Assembly (NCBI RefSeq): GCF_905171765.1
Contig: NC_053392.1
Coordinates: 340,721,010-340,785,009, forward strand
DNA length: 64,000 nucleotides
Direction of reading: 5' to 3'
Source: Bufo bufo
Lineage: Eukaryota; Chordata; Amphibia; Anura; Bufonidae
Position 1 is the first letter of the stretch. Each line of letters starts with the position of its first letter. The notes beneath the pieces were generated by a model. That model was not told the origin of the DNA. It searched no databases and worked only from the letters and a program-made list of their open reading frames with translations. The translations under genes were made by a program, and so were the position numbers. This document shows, piece after piece, positions 55,452 through 64,000 of the stretch.

Positions 55452-58115
55452 AAGCTCATAGGAACATTCCCTTTCATCTGAGAAAAAAGGTGGAAGAATA
55501 GCTCCAGTCCTTAGAGGATCAAGATATTGTAGAAACAGTCATGGGCCCTACCCCATGGGTTTCTTCAAATGTGGTGGTTCCAAAATCAAAAGATCCTGAC
55601 AAAGTACGAATTTGTGTGGATATGCGTATTCCAAAGGTTGCTATTTAGAGAAAAAGACACACATTTCTCCCTCAATAAATGACATTGACTAAATGGAACT
55701 GCTATTTTTGTCAAAACTGGACCTTAACAAAGGTTACCATCAGCTAGAATTGAGTCCAGAGTCAAGAGACAACATTTTCTACACATTTAAGCCTTAGAAG
55801 GTACAAGCGCTTAACCTTTGCAGCAGAAATGTATTAAGATGCCATAAGGAGTATAAAACAACACATTCCCTATGCTTTCAATTACAGTACTAGAGATGAG
55901 CGAATAAAAAAAAAATTAGATTCACTGGTTCGCCGAATTTTTTTGGAAAAATTTGGTTTGATACGAATAAATTTGCGGCAAATTTCATAAAAAAACTGCT
56001 ATTTCCTGGCTGCAGAGAGCCTTTATAGTGGTGTAGAACACTGTGCCTTGCAGTAACACGCATAGGAGTCTGCCTTGGTAGTGAAAAATAATACTGTGAG
56101 TCCGTATGACATGCAGATGACAGGTGTTACTCTTAGAATCACAGCACACTTCACTTATTTGGGCAGTCATGGGGCCAAAACTGACCAAATAACTCAAGTA
56201 TGAACTCAGCCTTACAGGTCGATGTTAGCTCCAAGAAAAAGCGCACTCCTTTTACACCGTTGTCTGCTGATTAGTGTTGATCACGAATATTCAAATTGCA
56301 AATTTATATCGCAAATATTCGAACTTCGAGAATTCGCAATTTTTTTTCCCACTTTTACACTACACTAAAGGCTTTTAAACATATAACAACGGTACAAACA
56401 GAACAAAGTCTACAATAACCTATCAATTTTCACAACAACATTTTTTCCTACTTTCACACTACACTAAATGATTTTCAACATATAACATCGGTTCATACAG
56501 AACAAAGTCTACAATCACCCATCAATTTTTTCCCCAAAAAAGGCCTGTTTCACATAAAAAATGTCGACACTACGTAATTCGGTCCATACCGCAAAAAGGG
56601 CTTTAGAATATATAACTGCACCACTGAAGGGCAATTAGGCCCTAATTTTTTTCTACCTTTACACAGAAGGCTTTTCAACAGATAAGTGCAACGCTGAATG
56701 GCAAATAAATTTTTATTTCGGCACTAATACACGGCAAACTGGGCTTTAGAGAGCACAAGGGCAATTAGGCCCTAATTTTTTTCTACTTTTACACAAAAGG
56801 CTTTTCAACAGATACGTGTAATGCTGAACGGCGAATATATTTTTATTTCACCACTAATACACGGCAAACTGGGCTTTAGAATATATCACTGCACCGCTGA
56901 GTGGCAAAGAAATTTTTCCTTTTTCCACTAATAAACACAAAAAAGGGCTTTTAAACAGATAACTGCACCGTTGAGCAGCAAATATATTTTTCCTTTTTTC
57001 ACTAATACACGGAAAAAAGGGCTTCAAAACAGATAACTGCACCGATGAGCGGCAAATATATTTTACTTTTGCCACTAATACACAACAAAAAGGGCTGTAA
57101 TTTTCGCACTTCACAACACAACGGCTAATAAGCCCTTTTTCCCACTAATACAAGCCAAAAAATGCTTTAGAACATATAACTGCACTGCACTAGGAAAAAA
57201 ACATAGAAATATTTCCTTGTAATAACCCCTGTTTATGCCTGTATCAAACAGCACTTGCACCCTAATAAGAACGGTTTGATGGAATGACAGAGCTGTGAAA
57301 TGGCAATTTGGATCCCTGGTCAGTGCTGCAAGGTGTAATAGGAATGTTCCTATTACCCAGACTGTCACCTCCCTGACTGAACCCTGTTCTACATAAAAGC
57401 TGTGGAATGATTCCTCCCTATCCTTTCCCTACACCATGAATAATCTTTCCCTGCATCGTTTTTTTTTGCAGAATTACATTTTTTTCTATCACTGTCCCTA
57501 GCGCCTGCAGACGTCTCTCCCTGCACTAAGTACACTGGTAAATGGCAGAATCTAAAAAGGCTGCCGCTATTTATAGGGCTGTGACATCACAGGGCTGGCT
57601 GCTGATTGGCTGCATGCATGGCATTATGGGTGATCCCGCCTTCCCCAAGTTCCTTTCTCCATGTCCTCACACGTGCAGCAGCCATTTTAGGAAAAATTAG
57701 CATTCGGTGCAAATCAAACTTTTCCTGAAAACCGAAACGAATTCCACTTCGTCAGCTTCGATTCGCTCATCTCTAGTAATGACATACTAGTATTTGGCAA
57801 AACCCAAGCTGTACACAATCGTGCATTACATGCTGTTTCTGAGTGTTTATCATCTCAGGGAACTCACATTAAACAAAGAGAAATGTGAATTTGATCCAGC
57901 TTTACCTACTGAATTGATTGTGGATGCGAGTCCAGTGGGATTAGGAGCTATTCTAGAACAACAAAAGACCAATAGTTCAGATCCATGCATAATTTCTTAT
58001 GCTAGTAAATGCTTACAAAGTGCAGAAAAAAAATACTCTTAACCTGAATAAAAAAGCTTAGCTATTGTATGGGGATGTTAGCGTTTTATCAATGTTACAG
58101 ATCACGAATTCTCAG
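55452..58115 (+). pseudogene. Ty3/gypsy polymerase remnant split by an insertion
   Basis: Left part (55452-55889): text before and within the RT fingers (LQSLEDQDIVETVMGPTPWV, VVPKSKDPDKVRICVDMR), then a decayed LDLNKGYHQ-type block. Right part (57777-58115): a strand with DILVFGKTQ, the LNKEKCEF block, then IVDASPVGLGAILEQQ and CIISYASKCLQSAEKKYS, the start of the RNase H domain. The 55890-57776 element lies between the two parts, within the RT catalytic region, with a TA target duplication. Stops are frequent and the copy is inactive. It is similar in type to K02A2.6-like gypsy elements. Confidence 0.82.
55890..57776. mobile_element. CTAGAGATGAGCGAA-bounded element in TA
   Basis: Ends CTAGAGATGAGCGAAT and inverted ATTCGCTCATCTCTAG with TA on both sides. 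The interior holds TTCG/AATTTG-rich ends and, at about 56360-57190, a degenerate array of units with GGGCTTT(A/T)(A/G)AA, ATAACTGCACC, GGCAAATA and TTTTTC(A/C)ACTAATACAC. No transposase. Family not recognised; the TA target suggests a mariner-like or similar transposase. Confidence 0.75.
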
Positions 58116-58560
58116 CCTGATTGAACGTTAAAACACAAAATAATACATTTTATTTGAATCGTATCTATCTAAAATACTGGGGGCCAAAACACCCTTATCA
58201 GTGTAAGAACAGGCTAACAGGATACCCAACATGTATAGAGGGACTCAGATACACGCCATCTACATGCCCGATAGCCTGACAAGGAAAATGTAGTGCCCTG
58301 TGTGTATGAAGCCTCACTCTTGTTCTTGATTTTGGTAAAGTGAGTGTATGTCACACAAAGGTCACTAAAAGATAGCCAAAATCACAGGAGGTATTGGGAA
58401 GTGTTGCCAGTCTCCCTAATTTGTTATACCTCCCAGTGTTGCTAAATGAACCACCTGGGGGTTAGGGGGCTAAGTACACTAACGCCTAGAGACTGTGATG
58501 TTACACAAACAAAGACCAGCTTCTTCCAATCCTGCCTAACATATTAAGATGCGGTAATAG

Positions 58561-58613
58561 ACGCTCCCTCAGCGTGTTTCTGCGTGGGAAAACCCTCGCT
58601 TCATCAGGAGCGA
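58561..58613 (-). ncRNA. Hammerhead-like motif in Penelope terminal region
   Basis: Minus strand: CGCTC, core CTGATGA (58607-58601), A, stem-loop GCGAGGG-TTTT-CCCACGC, A, GAAAC (58580-58576), ACGCTGAGG, GAGCG. The core motifs are exact, stem II is long with one A-A mismatch, and the outer arms pair. However, the nucleotide after the presumed U16.1 is G, which would block cleavage, so this is probably a decayed copy. It has the same orientation as the Penelope-like ORF, where such ribozymes are known to occur. Confidence 0.4.
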
Positions 58614-58870
58614 TGAGTACAAAGTAACAAGATGAGTGCTGTCAGAAGTTACATTGATGCAGCACTGCAGCATGCGGAGACCGGCGCTGTGATGGACGTG
58701 CGCGGACGAAATAAAGCTGGACTAAAGTAATGTTAGCCCCTCCCTCCGGAGGTGTGTGCTGACGCTGCCAGACAGTCAGGAGTGTGCGTGCATAAGAATG
58801 ACACGCCCCCCAACTGCCCGAAGCGAGAAGTGTGCGCTCGTCGGTATGGGGGAATAGAAGATGTGGCTTA

Positions 58871-60495
58871 GGCCTCATGCACACGACCGTTGTGTGCATC
58901 CGTGGCCATTGTGCCGTTTTCCGTTTTTTTTCGCGGACCCATTGACTTTCAATGGGTCCGTGGAAAAATCGGAAAATGCACTGTTTTGCAGCCGCATCCG
59001 TGATCCGTGTTTCCTGTCCGTCAAAAAAATAAGACCTGTCCTATTTTTTTGACGGACAACGGTTCACGGACACATTCAAGTCAATGGGTCCGTGAAAGAA
59101 CACGGATGCACACAAGATTGGCATCCACGTCCGTGATCCGTGGCCGTAGGTTACTTTTATACAGACGGATGCCCCCCCCGTCCCCCTCCCTCCCTCTATT
59201 GTATTATTTTCATTGGTGGCACAGTGTGCGGCCCCCCCATCCCCCTCCCTCCCTCTATTGTATTATTTTCATTGGTGGGTGTGCGGCCCCCCCCCCCCGG
59301 TCCCCCCTCCCTCCCTCTATTGTATTATTTTCATTGGTGGCACAGTGTGCGGCCTCCCCTTACTTAGCAATATTAGAAGCATCATACTTACTAAGCAATG
59401 CGCCGCACAGACCTGTCACTTACCAGTAGGAGGAGCTCCCAGCCGGTCACAGACAGCGCAGCAGGTAAGTATGATGCTTCTAATATTGCTAAGTAACCAT
59501 GGCAACCAGGACAGCAGTAGCGTCCTGGTTGCCATGGTTACCGATCGGAGCCCCAGCGATTAAACTGGGACTCCGATCGGAACTCTCCGCTGCCACCAAT
59601 GATCGGGGAGGGGGAGAGGGGAGGCCGCACACTGCGCCACCAATGAAAATAATACAATAGAGGGAGGGGGGGCCGGGGGGGCGCACACTGTGCCACCAAT
59701 GAAAATAATACAATAGAAGGAGGGAGTGGGGGCCGGGGGGGGCCGCACACTGTGCCACCAATGAAAATAATACAATAGAGGGAGGGGGGGCCGGGGGGGC
59801 CGCACACTGTGCCACCAATGAAATTAATACAATAGAGGGAGGGAGGGGGAACCGAGGGGGGTCTGCCCCCTACTGCCTGGCAGCCCGTGATCTTTTACAG
59901 GGGACTATGATACGCACAATTAACCCCCCTCAGGTGCAGCACGATGCGGATCACAGCCCCCTGTAAGAGATCGGGTGCTGCCAGGCAGCAGGGGGCAGTC
60001 ATGTACACAGTTCTTAGTATATTCTAACTTGAAGTGTCCCCATCACCATCGGAACGCCTCTGTGTTAGAATATACTGTCGGATCTGAGTTTCACGATCTA
60101 ACTCATATCCGACAGTATATTCTAACATAGAGGTGTTCCCATGGTGATGGGGACGCTTCAAGTCAAAATATACTATCGGATTGGAGAAAACTCCGATCCG
60201 ATGGTATATTAACTCCTGACTTTACATTGAAAGTCAGTGGGGGATGGATCCGTTTGCAATTGCACCATATTGTGTCAACATCAAATGGATCCGTCCACAT
60301 TGACTTGCATTGTAAGTCAGGACGGATCCGTTTGGCTCCGCACGGCCAGGCGGATACCAAAACGACTTTTTTTTCATGTCCGTGGATCCTCCAAAAATCA
60401 AGGAAGACCCACGGGCGAAAAAACGGTCACGGATCACGGACCAACGGAACCCCGTTTTGCGGACCGTGAAAAAATACTGTCGTGTGCATGAGGCC
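58871..60495. mobile_element. Large foldback element, GGCCTCATGCACACG ends
   Basis: Ends GGCCTCATGCACACGAC and inverted GTCGTGTGCATGAGGCC with TTA left and TAA right. Inside, 59170-59355 carries four CTCTATTGTATTATTTTCAT-type units and 59630-59850 four to five inverted copies; 60005-60200 is another palindrome; 60215-60350 shares CGGATCCGTTTG text with the MITEs at 20812 and 47351. ORFs here are repeat artefacts. Confidence 0.82.
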
Positions 60496-60839
60496 TAAGT
60501 GTTGTCCAGCGCAGGGCATCATATGTATTAGGTGGGCATAGTACAAACGAGGTGCGCCAGAAGGAGGCAATCAGTAAACACATGACAGAAGAGGATCCTT
60601 AATTAATAAAGGAAAACTACAGGGTATAACGGGGATATATACATGTGTGGGTAGAATTGATAACAAATTATAAGACATTAGATAGTTACACAGAAGGGGA
60701 GATGAGCAACGTAAGTCAACAGGAAAGAAGCAATGGGTGCAAGGGGAATACAAGTAATAACATATAAGTATCCCAATATTCAATAGCACTAAATATACGG
60801 TGGATGAAAACCACACTAAAGGTCAGATGAAGCACGCAA

Positions 60840-61485
60840 ATGATATGGCCTCATTCAGTCCTTTAAGACTGACTGTCCGTAGTTTGAAGATTCATTGAGT
60901 TTCTTTGCGGAGTAACATTGTTTCGATGTCACCACCGCGGATGGGTCTCTTGATATGTTCAATCCCCTAGTTCCTGAGTCCACTAGAATTGCCACCATGA
61001 TAATCACATATGTGACATGCTACTGATGTTTCACGATTGTTTATTATATCCAATAGGTGCTCACCTACTCTCCTCCATAGTTCACACTTCGTCTTGCCCA
61101 CATATTGTAAACCACACTGGCAAGTAAGCAAATAGATAACCCCCACCGATTAATAAAGGATCTTATCTGGTAATTCTCACCAGTGACCGAACTGGTGAAG
61201 AATGTTCCCTTCAATATATTGCCACATGCCACACAAGAACCGCATGGAAACGGTTTTAGTACTTTTGGGGCTTAAAAGTTGTTCACGATTTGCGCACATA
61301 AACTGATGGTATGCCTGCCTAAGATTCTCCTGTGGGTTACACCGATTAGTAAATCAGGTTCTCAGGTCACAAGCAGCTACCCTGAAATCACTCAGCTCAG
61401 AACAGTTCCTTCTTGCCCTCAAATATTGTCCCTTAGGAATCCCTCTTCTGAGGGCAAGAGGGTGACCACTGTCCCAATGCAGTAG
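60840..61485 (-). pseudogene. Penelope-like ORF: end of RT, GIY-YIG nuclease, tail
   Basis: Minus-strand text from 61480: TLLHWDSGHPLALRRGIPKG and QYLRARRNCSELSDF (past the RT core), FTNRCNPQENLRQAYHQF, then VGVIYLLTCQCGLQYVGKTK with CELWRRVGEHLLDIINNRE. The IYLL and QYVG pair and the following arginine helix are the GIY-YIG nuclease core, with a CQC cluster between them, as in Penelope. The tail reads RPIRGGDIETMLLRKETQ and IFKLRTVSLKGLNEA. Stops are seen at four points at least, so it is inactive. Confidence 0.82.
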
Positions 61486-61977
61486 TGTCACAAGGCGCCG
61501 GCTTTGCGCTTCTTCCCTTCTGTGCCGCCGGTGCCCTGCGATAACTTCGGAGTGAGGACGTGCGCTGCATCCTAGTCTCCAGGGCAAGGAGCATGAACTC
61601 TATATACAGCTGTATCCTGCAACCACTTCCTTAGCATGGTCGTCGTCCTCCACTCCCGTGGTTTCAGCGAGAAGTCTGAGCGCCCAACTGGGGCGCTCAG
61701 CAGTATGCAGGGGGATGAGTCATGTGACGCTGGCCACGTCACATGTCTCCTTCTCTACCCTATTTAACAGGCAGCCTGCTGGCCACAGGTTACCTGTGAT
61801 TAAAGCAGTTGTCTGAGTTGTGGGAAAAAAATATAGCACTGTAAATCTGATAGTCAGTGATATATAACTAAGCTAAGCAATTTTTAGGCAAAAAAATATC
61901 TATTTCCTCATTTCCCTGGTTCTCTTCTGGCCCTTTGTTTACTTGCAATAAAAACAATCTCTGCCCCTCCCCCTGCT

Positions 61978-62310
61978 CTGCTAAGGGAGTGGATGCAAGT
62001 ACTGCCCTGAGTGACATGTCTGCCTGCTGGGAGACTCAGCAGCATGTTGTATGTGTAGAACTACAAGTCCCAGCTGTATAATGACACTGCTAAGGGAGTG
62101 AATACAAGTGCTGCCCTGAGTGACATGTCTGCCTGCTGGGAGACTCAGCATCATGTTGTATGTGTAGGACTACAAGTCCCAGCTGTATAATGACACTGCT
62201 AAGGGAGTGGATACAAGTGCTGCCCTGAGTGACATGTCTGCCTGCTGGGAGACTCAGTAGCATGTTGTATGTATAGAACTACAAGTCCTACCTGTACAAT
62301 GACGCTGCTA
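61978..62310. repeat. 109-bp tandem repeat, three copies
   Basis: GCTAAGGGAGTGGATGCAAG followed by CCTGAGTGACATGTCTGC and CTACAAGTCCCAGCTG recurs at 61979, 62089 and 62198. Confidence 0.9.
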
Positions 62311-62486
62311 ATACACTCAGGATCTTCCCCCTACCTGCAATGCTCTGCAGAACTTCTCTTTCAGCTCCTGTGCCCAGCATTTGTCTCCTCACTGCCTGCA
62401 GCTATACAGTAAACACTTCAGCCCTGAGTCTGTGCAGCTGAAGGGGTTAAGAATCCTGGGAGAGAGCAATAAGCAGCAGCCGGTGA

Positions 62487-63040
62487 TCTAACAAAAATCA
62501 TTACTTCGTGAAAATACCTTACCCCTCGTGATTTCTGGGGGGTGTGCGCATCAACTTCCGGGTGTGCGCCTCAGCGCAAGCGCACTACCAAGGCACAGGT
62601 AAGATAAAATTACATGGAGCGCTGACTTACGGACACCGTGCGTGCGCCGTCAGGGGTAAGGAGATCTGACGGTCTTTTCTTCTTACCCTCACACTGCGCA
62701 CGCATGGATTGTGAAATCTCCTTTTGCTCCCAGCACTATCAGCCATCCGGGGGTGGGGAAGGGGTGCAGCACATTGGGGGGCAAAACCCTAACCCTAAAC
62801 CTAACCCGAAACCCTAACACCTAACCCCTAACCCTTGTGAGGGTAAGGAGATTTCACAATCTTCGCGTGTGCAGTTAAGGAGAAAAGACCGTCAGATCTC
62901 CTTACCCCTGATGGCGCACACGCGCGATGTCCTTGAGTCAGCGTTCCATGTAATTTTATCTTACCCGTGCTGTGGTAGGCGCACACCCCCGGAAGTCACG
63001 AGGGGTAAGGTATTTTCACGAAGTAAGGATTTTTGTTAGA
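62487..63040. mobile_element. Palindromic element with telomere-like loop
   Basis: Ends TCTAACAAAAATCATTACTT and its inverse at 63040 with one or two changes. The arms pair throughout (CACGAGGGGTAAGG, GGAGATCTGACGG). The centre, 62785-62836, is a degenerate CCCTAA run. It lies inside the MITE at 61800-63277. Confidence 0.8.
62785..62836. repeat. Interstitial telomere-like CCCTAA repeats
   Basis: About eight degenerate units of AACCCT/ACCCTAA with variants (AAACCTAACCCGAAACC). Vertebrate telomere repeats are TTAGGG, whose complement is CCCTAA. Confidence 0.85.
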
Positions 63041-63703
63041 ACACCCGCAGTGCAGGGGGCGTGGCCAGCACAGTGACGTCTCGTGTACAGATCTCTCAGG
63101 CTTGTGCACGAACATTATCAGAGCAGGGAGAGAAGCTGACATCACAGGACGTGTGAACCCTCAGTGAAATCTGAGAAACCAGCCACTGGAGATAAAGGGA
63201 GTTAATTGTAAAGCTGTTACATTTGCCTAGTTAGAAACATAGAAAGAATAAAAAAATTACTCGGACAACCCCTTTAAGGTCTTATACCTTGTGTATATTC
63301 CCTTTGACATTTGACTTGGTACTTGTAGTTCGGCTCGTTATTTGACTTCGTTCCTTGCTTGCTCCTTTGGTATTGTTGCCTCTCCTGGTATTTGACTTCT
63401 GCTTGATTTTGACTTGTCCTCGCCTGCTTCCTGTGTCTTACTTGCTTCTCCTGGTATTACCTCTCGGTTTGTACTTTGACGCTGCTTCTGCTTATCCCCT
63501 GGTACCGCCTTGACCTCCTGGTTTTGACCTTGCTAGTTTCAACCTCTATATGTTTGTCTGTTTTGTTTGTCTCTCCGCACTTACTCAGGTTTGGGATCGC
63601 CGCCCAGTTGCGCTCCGTTGCCTAGGACGGGTAAGTGCAAGTAGGCAGGGACAGAGGAGTGGGTGGAGTCAGTTTGCACCTTCCCCATCCCCTTCTCGTG
63701 ACA

Positions 63704-63954
63704 AGTAGACTGTTTGTTGCAGTCTTTTTCCTGAACAGATTTGTGACGATCTTGCCCTCTGTACCCACGGAGATGGCTAGATCCAGAAACGTAATCTCAC
63801 GTTCATTGATATCAGACGTGAAAAAAAGGCCTAGCTGATTGATGTTTAGTTCTGCCACAAATTGTGCGAACAACTCCCTTGTACCTTTCCACAGCACGAA
63901 TACATCATCAATATATCTGATCCAGATTAAAATAGATGATGTATAGCGTTCCAT
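63704..63954 (-). pseudogene. Penelope-like reverse transcriptase fragment
   Basis: Open on the minus strand: WIRYIDDVFVLWKGTRELFA (catalytic YIDD at about 63915-63904), LFFTSDINEREITFLDLAIS, then GKIVTNLFRKKTATNSLL, where the solo LTR interrupts at 63704. The frame appears to continue past the right edge. FLDL and the RKxTATN block are typical of Penelope RT. Confidence 0.85.
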
Positions 63955-64000
63955 TGTGTCATTGAAGACAATCTCCTTTTCCCTCCATCCCAGGTAGAGA

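Larger units (their letters stand above)
61800..63277. mobile_element. T2/Kolobok-like MITE in the LTR
   Basis: TTAA at 61800-61803 and 63274-63277. Ends AAAGCAGTTGTCTGAGTT and inverted AAAGGGGTTGTCCGAGTA. It contains a 109-bp direct repeat and a further palindromic element. No ORF of note. Confidence 0.85.
61486..63703. mobile_element. Solo LTR with 5-bp target duplication, carrying a MITE
   Basis: Starts TGTCACAAGG and ends CTCGTGACA, flanked by AGTAG at 61481-61485 and 63704-63708. Without the nested MITE it is about 744 bp. CTATTTAA at 61760-61767 is a possible TATA box. The 3' part is pyrimidine-rich with repeated TTGACTT and CTGGT(A/T). No internal coding region or second LTR, hence a solo LTR left by recombination. 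Orientation (+) is suggested by the TATA position. Confidence 0.85.
58116..64000 (-). mobile_element. Penelope-like element with nested insertions
   Basis: Minus-strand order from the right edge is: RT with YIDD (63954-63704), solo LTR inserted (63703-61486), end of RT and linker (61480-61260), GIY-YIG domain (about 61150-60980), C-terminal tail (60910-60840), then non-coding terminal DNA with a hammerhead-like motif and a foldback element. RT followed by GIY-YIG nuclease is diagnostic of Penelope-like elements. The left border near 58116 is approximate. Confidence 0.8.

Noticed and set aside
59007..59818. Overlapping ORFs of 75-140 codons with YYFHWW repeats
   Set aside because: By-products of the inverted tandem repeat units in a foldback element.
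61354..61587. Single 77-codon minus-strand ORF as an independent gene
   Set aside because: Its first part lies in the solo LTR and only the end is Penelope sequence, so it is a chance fusion across an insertion border.

Overview
The window reads as anuran amphibian (frog or toad) nuclear DNA consisting almost wholly of transposable elements. No host protein-coding gene, tRNA or rRNA was recognised. The amphibian call rests on the mix of families: T2/Kolobok-like MITEs with TTAA targets and AAAGGG ends, several Tc1/mariner lineages, CR1 with 8-bp 3' repeats, Penelope-like elements with GIY-YIG, a SCAN-like Ty3/gypsy gag, L1/Tx1-like LINEs and BED-type hATs. The species is not determined. Only two long ORFs are uninterrupted, and both are transposases: a Tc1/mariner gene at 16060-17076 and a 1126-codon hAT gene at 33545-36925.

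Layout. 1-7.2 kb: antisense gypsy gag-protease cut by a decayed BED-hAT with a 683-bp tandem duplication, then a 2.4-kb hAT-like non-autonomous element holding a foldback MITE. 8.6-20.8 kb: four Tc1/mariner copies, three with DDE spacings of 36, 37 and 34 residues, and the 3' part of a Penelope-like element carrying a palindromic MITE. 20.8-28.3 kb: foldback MITEs, CR1 3' end, a TTAA element, a gypsy gag remnant and anonymous DNA.

28302-40202 is the most notable object: an 11.9-kb hAT element with a perfect 8-bp target duplication (GTCCTAAG), matching 15-bp ends, GTTCGG-rich subterminal regions, about 19 near-identical 227-bp repeats upstream of a TATA box, an intact BED-zinc-finger transposase with an RG-rich N-terminus, and a 93-bp minisatellite downstream. 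A decayed relative with the same plan lies at 48784-54633 (target duplication ATAAATAT).

40.2-54.8 kb is one plus-strand L1/Tx1-like LINE split by nested insertions: a T2 MITE, a TTAA element that itself holds a hAT with target duplication ATCTAGAT, two foldback MITEs and the second hAT. 54.8-58.1 kb holds a CR1 end and a gypsy polymerase remnant interrupted in its reverse transcriptase. 58.1-64 kb is a minus-strand Penelope-like element (RT, GIY-YIG) invaded by a foldback element and a solo LTR (target duplication AGTAG). The LTR carries a T2 MITE, which in turn carries a palindrome with telomere-like CCCTAA repeats in its loop. The nesting gives a relative order of insertions.

Several segments, some in Penelope-like context, carry CUGANGA...GAAAC arrangements resembling hammerhead ribozymes. 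All identifications come from reading translations and terminal repeats by eye; no database search was run.
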